From contig NZ_CP114904.1 of assembly GCF_027497215.1 (NCBI RefSeq), positions 3,246,001 through 3,310,000 of the forward strand: 64,000 nucleotides of DNA. The letters run 5' to 3'. How positions within the stretch are numbered: the first letter of the stretch is position 1; the number at the start of each line of letters is the position of its first letter. The notes beneath the pieces were generated by a model. The model was not told the DNA's origin and made no database searches. It was given only the letters and a program-made list of their open reading frames with translations. Of the stretch, positions 61,668-64,000 are shown one piece after another. Origin of the DNA: Micromonospora sp. WMMD812 (GTDB lineage: Bacteria > Actinomycetota > Actinomycetes > Mycobacteriales > Micromonosporaceae). A program made the translations under genes and the position numbers.

Positions 61668-62037
61668 GCCGTCACCCACGCCAGGGACGATGAGCGGCGG
61701 GCTCGTCGGGGGAATGGCGAGCCCGCCGCCGCATCACGGCGGCTGGGAGCAGACCGCCGATCACCCACCCGCGCAGCCCTCGTGGCGGTACGCAGGCGGG
61801 GAAGGCGCCGAGACAGTTCGCTCCCGGACGGGCCGAGCCAGCGGCCCAAGCCGTGGTGTGGTGCGCCGCTCATCGATCCCTCCATCTGCAGCTCCCTGTC
61901 AGTCATCCCTGACACCGGCATCGACACGCGCCGGTGATCCGGGGTGAACTGAACGTAGGGGCGGTCCGTCCGGAGGACCGGGAAAATCCGTACCGGGTCC
62001 GGCGGCCTTCAGCGGGCAGGGTGATGGTGTGCGAGGG
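61668..62037. promoter_or_regulatory. Divergent promoter region of the RiPP operon and its XRE regulator
   Basis: 370 bp between divergent genes. A palindrome CGGTCC-N7-GGACCG (61962-61980) lies 58 nt before the regulator start and is a candidate operator. I see no convincing -10/-35 set for the operon. One minus-strand frame (61664-61927) ends ATGA-coupled to the first gene, but its Arg/Ser composition looks out of frame, so I do not call it. Confidence 0.4.
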
Positions 62038-63264
62038 ATGACGGACGACATGACGATCGGCCAGCGCGTCGCCTTCTACCGGCGTCGGCGAGGGCTTTCC
62101 CAGGAGGTGCTCGCCGGTCTGGTCGGGAAGACGCAGGAGTGGTTACGCAAGGTCGAGACGAACCGGGCCGACCTGGACCGGCTGTCGGTCATCCGCGCGA
62201 TCGCCAAGGCCCTCGACGTGTCCCTCGGCGACCTGATCGGTGCACCTAGCCTGTTCGAGTGGTCGGACGACTCCGGGCGCGAGACGATCCCGGCCTTGCG
62301 GGCCGCGCTTCACGACTATCGTCACCTCGCGCCAGCGCTGGCCAGCACGGGGGACGTCGAGGCTCCCGCCCTGCACGAAATCGAGAACGACGTCGCCGAG
62401 ATCTGGACCGCCTACCAGCACTCGAGATACGGCACCCTCGCCCGCCGGCTGCCCTACCTCATCCACGACTGCCTCACCGCCACGGAGGCGTACGACGGAG
62501 ACGACGGCCAGCGCGCGCACGCGATGACCGCTTACGCCCACCAGCTCGCCGCGTTGTTCCTCACCAAGCTCGGCGAAGGTGACCTCGCGTGGACCGCCGC
62601 CAGCCGAGGTCTGGCCGCCGCCAACGCCAGCCACGACCACGTCGTCATCGGCTCACTCAGCCGCTCCGCCGCGCACTCGCTGGTCTCCATCGGTGAGTAC
62701 GCCCAAGCCCGTGGCCTCGCCGCCACAGCGGCGCAGTTCCTGGAACCACGGCTCGCCAAACCCACTCCGCAGCTGCTGTCGGTATACGGCAGCCTGCACC
62801 TCGTCTGCGCGCTGGCCGCCGCCCGGGACGACAATCGTGCCTCCGCCGACACTCACATCACGGAGGCCGATGCGGCTGCACAGCGGCTCGGTACCGATGG
62901 CAACCATGTGTGGACCGCGTTCGGGCCGACCAACGTGTCGATCCACAAGACGACCGTGGCGATGGAACTCGGCGACGTGCAACGCGCCATCGCCATCGGC
63001 GCCCCACTCGACACCAGCACCGTGCCCGTCGAGCGGCAGGTTCGGCACGCCATCGAAACCGCACGAGCCCTTGCCCGGTGGAACCGCATCGACGACGCGC
63101 TCAACGCGCTCCTGGACGCCGAGGTCATCGGCCCCGACCAGGTGCGTTACCACCAGCTCTCCCGCGACCTCGTCCGGGACATCCTCACCCGCCCCCGGCC
63201 ACCCCGACTGGCCGTCGAACTCAGCGACCGCATGGGCGTCCGGTCAGGAGGGCCACGCTGGTAG
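62038..63264 (+). CDS. XRE-family regulator with TPR-like C-terminal domain
   Basis: 408 residues from ATG 62038. The HTH is at about 5-60 (MTIGQRVAFYRRRRGLSQEVLAGLVGKTQEWLRKVETNRADLDRLSVIRAIAKALDVSLGDLIG). The rest is a TPR-type superhelix (YAHQLAALFLTKLGEGDLAWTAASRGLAAANASHD and ETARALARWNRIDDALNALLDAEV). Such one-component regulators often sense a peptide or small signal. It is divergent from the RiPP operon, so it is the likely pathway regulator. Confidence 0.9.
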   Translation: MTDDMTIGQRVAFYRRRRGLSQEVLAGLVGKTQEWLRKVETNRADLDRLSVIRAIAKALDVSLGDLIGAPSLFEWSDDSGRETIPALRAALHDYRHLAPALASTGDVEAPALHEIENDVAEIWTAYQHSRYGTLARRLPYLIHDCLTATEAYDGDDGQRAHAMTAYAHQLAALFLTKLGEGDLAWTAASRGLAAANASHDHVVIGSLSRSAAHSLVSIGEYAQARGLAATAAQFLEPRLAKPTPQLLSVYGSLHLVCALAAARDDNRASADTHITEADAAAQRLGTDGNHVWTAFGPTNVSIHKTTVAMELGDVQRAIAIGAPLDTSTVPVERQVRHAIETARALARWNRIDDALNALLDAEVIGPDQVRYHQLSRDLVRDILTRPRPPRLAVELSDRMGVRSGGPRW

Positions 63265-63270
63265 CTCGGC

Positions 63271-63945
63271 TCAGATCAGCCGGCTCGTGTAGCCAGCCGC
63301 CACCAGGCGCTCAAAGGCCGCCAATACCTCGTCCGGCATCTCCTGCGGAATCGCGAACCCACGCTCCGCGTACACCTCGATCCGTTGCGTGTCGCCCACC
63401 AGCATGTCCACCACCCGCCGCGGGTCGCCAATGCTGCTCACGTAGTCATCCAGTTCGAGTGGGTTCGACGCGCACACCACATCGACCTCCGGCCACATCA
63501 GCCGGCACGTGGCGTAGGCCCGACGCTGCTGGTAGGGCCGCGACATGATCAGCACCGACTGCACCGGCATCCGGTGTTCGGTCAGGAGCTGACGCGAGTA
63601 CTCCAGGTTCTGGGCGGTGTTCGTGGCACGCGGCTCCACGAGAATCGCTTCCGCGGGTACGCCCTGCTCGACGGCGTACTCGCGGTAGTGCACTGCTTCT
63701 CCACGCGGGAACCGCTCGACGGTCGTCGGGGCGTTCGCGCCGGTGAACACGATCCTGGGGAACAGGCCCTGGTGAAACAAGCGCGTCGCGATAACAGCCA
63801 CCCCGAGGTCATGACTGCCCAACCCGATCCCCACGTCGCATGGGCGCAACTCGTGATGCATGTCGTGGTAGCGCCAGAGCGTCTCCACGTCCGTCCGGAT
63901 AGCGTCGGGAATCGCCTCGGCATGTGCCGCTGCATGCCGGTTCAT
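63271..63945 (-). CDS. YdcF/DUF218-family protein (ElyC/SanA-like)
   Basis: 224 residues. DVGIGLGSHDLGVAVIATRLFHQGLFPRIVFTGANAPTT, then EGVPAEAILVEPRATNTAQNLEYSRQLL and VLIMSRPYQQRRAYATCRLMWPEVDVVCAS follow the DUF218 pattern, with the conserved E-P-x-A-x-N-T region. There is no membrane anchor, so it is a soluble member, unlike ElyC. It converges with the XRE gene (6 bp). Start ATG 63945, or GTG 63951. Substrate unknown. 63946-64000 contains no further gene I can see. Confidence 0.87.
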   Translation of the reverse strand: MNRHAAAHAEAIPDAIRTDVETLWRYHDMHHELRPCDVGIGLGSHDLGVAVIATRLFHQGLFPRIVFTGANAPTTVERFPRGEAVHYREYAVEQGVPAEAILVEPRATNTAQNLEYSRQLLTEHRMPVQSVLIMSRPYQQRRAYATCRLMWPEVDVVCASNPLELDDYVSSIGDPRRVVDMLVGDTQRIEVYAERGFAIPQEMPDEVLAAFERLVAAGYTSRLI

Positions 63946-64000
63946 CAGCACCTACCAGTCCGGTTCGCGCTGGGCTCCCTCATGCCGCCAGCGTAGGGGT

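Noticed and set aside
61664..61927. Additional gene before the RiPP operon, ATGA-coupled to its first gene
   Set aside because: Arg/Ser/Ala-rich product with codon bias of a wrong frame; no ribosome site. Coupling can be chance.

Overview
The window looks like chromosomal DNA of a high-GC actinomycete, most probably Micromonosporaceae (Micromonospora-like). The basis is very high GC at third codon positions, frequent GTG starts, many starts 5 to 7 nt after a -10-like hexamer (leaderless-type), and gene families typical of that group (DUF202 pairs, DUF6232 proteins, SCO6745-family protein, DUF2637/replication-relaxation genes of integrative elements).

Bases 1 to about 35.9 kb are a mostly core-like chromosome in which I found no broken core gene, only a short HAD-gene relic, one frameshifted GNAT gene and small fragments near 32.3 and 34.3-34.9 kb. 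In order: end of a cysteine desulfurase; electron transfer flavoprotein genes etfBA with strong terminator hairpins and a Crp-type site; a GNAT gene and small membrane proteins; a ThDP enzyme next to a TrmB/LuxR-type regulator; enoyl-CoA hydratase; two DUF6232 paralogs around a SnoaL-like gene; rhodanese and GlxA/AraC regulator; ribokinase with an ABC ATPase; an ABC-2 exporter pair; a ROK repressor facing a GH3 N-acetylhexosaminidase across a near-palindromic operator; a SpoIIE phosphatase facing a STAS protein; a Clp-N-domain autoregulator with two clear operators; an MFS transporter; an antibiotic-resistance-type ABC-F gene with a structured leader; a TDT transporter; a metallo-beta-lactamase-fold hydrolase; and others.

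From about 36.0 kb the DNA is accessory. Two identical 44-bp copies of the 3' part of a tRNA-Lys(CTT) gene (36000-36043 and 43784-43827) bound a 7.8-kb island. Inside each end lies the same pair of TTGCTGTC repeats at 12-nt spacing, and the right end holds the last ~70 codons of a tyrosine recombinase. The native tRNA terminator is still present left of the first copy. The island carries membrane proteins, an HNH protein, a variant histidine phosphatase, DUF402, HD and NUDIX genes and a dead IS481 copy. Next comes a defence region (44.2-53.3 kb): a type I restriction-modification system whose hsdR and hsdMS are separated by an AbiE toxin-antitoxin pair with a large palindrome in front, then a DUF262 protein and a broken radC. 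A remnant of an AICE/plasmid-type module follows (53.4-57.4 kb: integrase, excisionase, DUF2637/Spd, replication-relaxation), without visible transfer genes. Several genes in this region carry frameshifts.

The last part (58.5-63.9 kb) holds what I consider the most interesting system: a six-gene, tightly overlapping minus-strand operon with a radical SAM/SPASM maturase and a 60-residue RiPP precursor. The precursor core has aromatic-Asp-Asn/Ser motifs (F35, W41, F47, W53, plus W56) spaced exactly six residues, typical of multi-cyclophane peptides (AmcA/AmcB type). The operon also includes a 54-residue protein, a Cys-motif protein, a pentapeptide-repeat protein and a small P-loop kinase. A divergent XRE-TPR regulator sits at its head. 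A trace resembling the last 11 codons of such a core lies far away at 29.53 kb.
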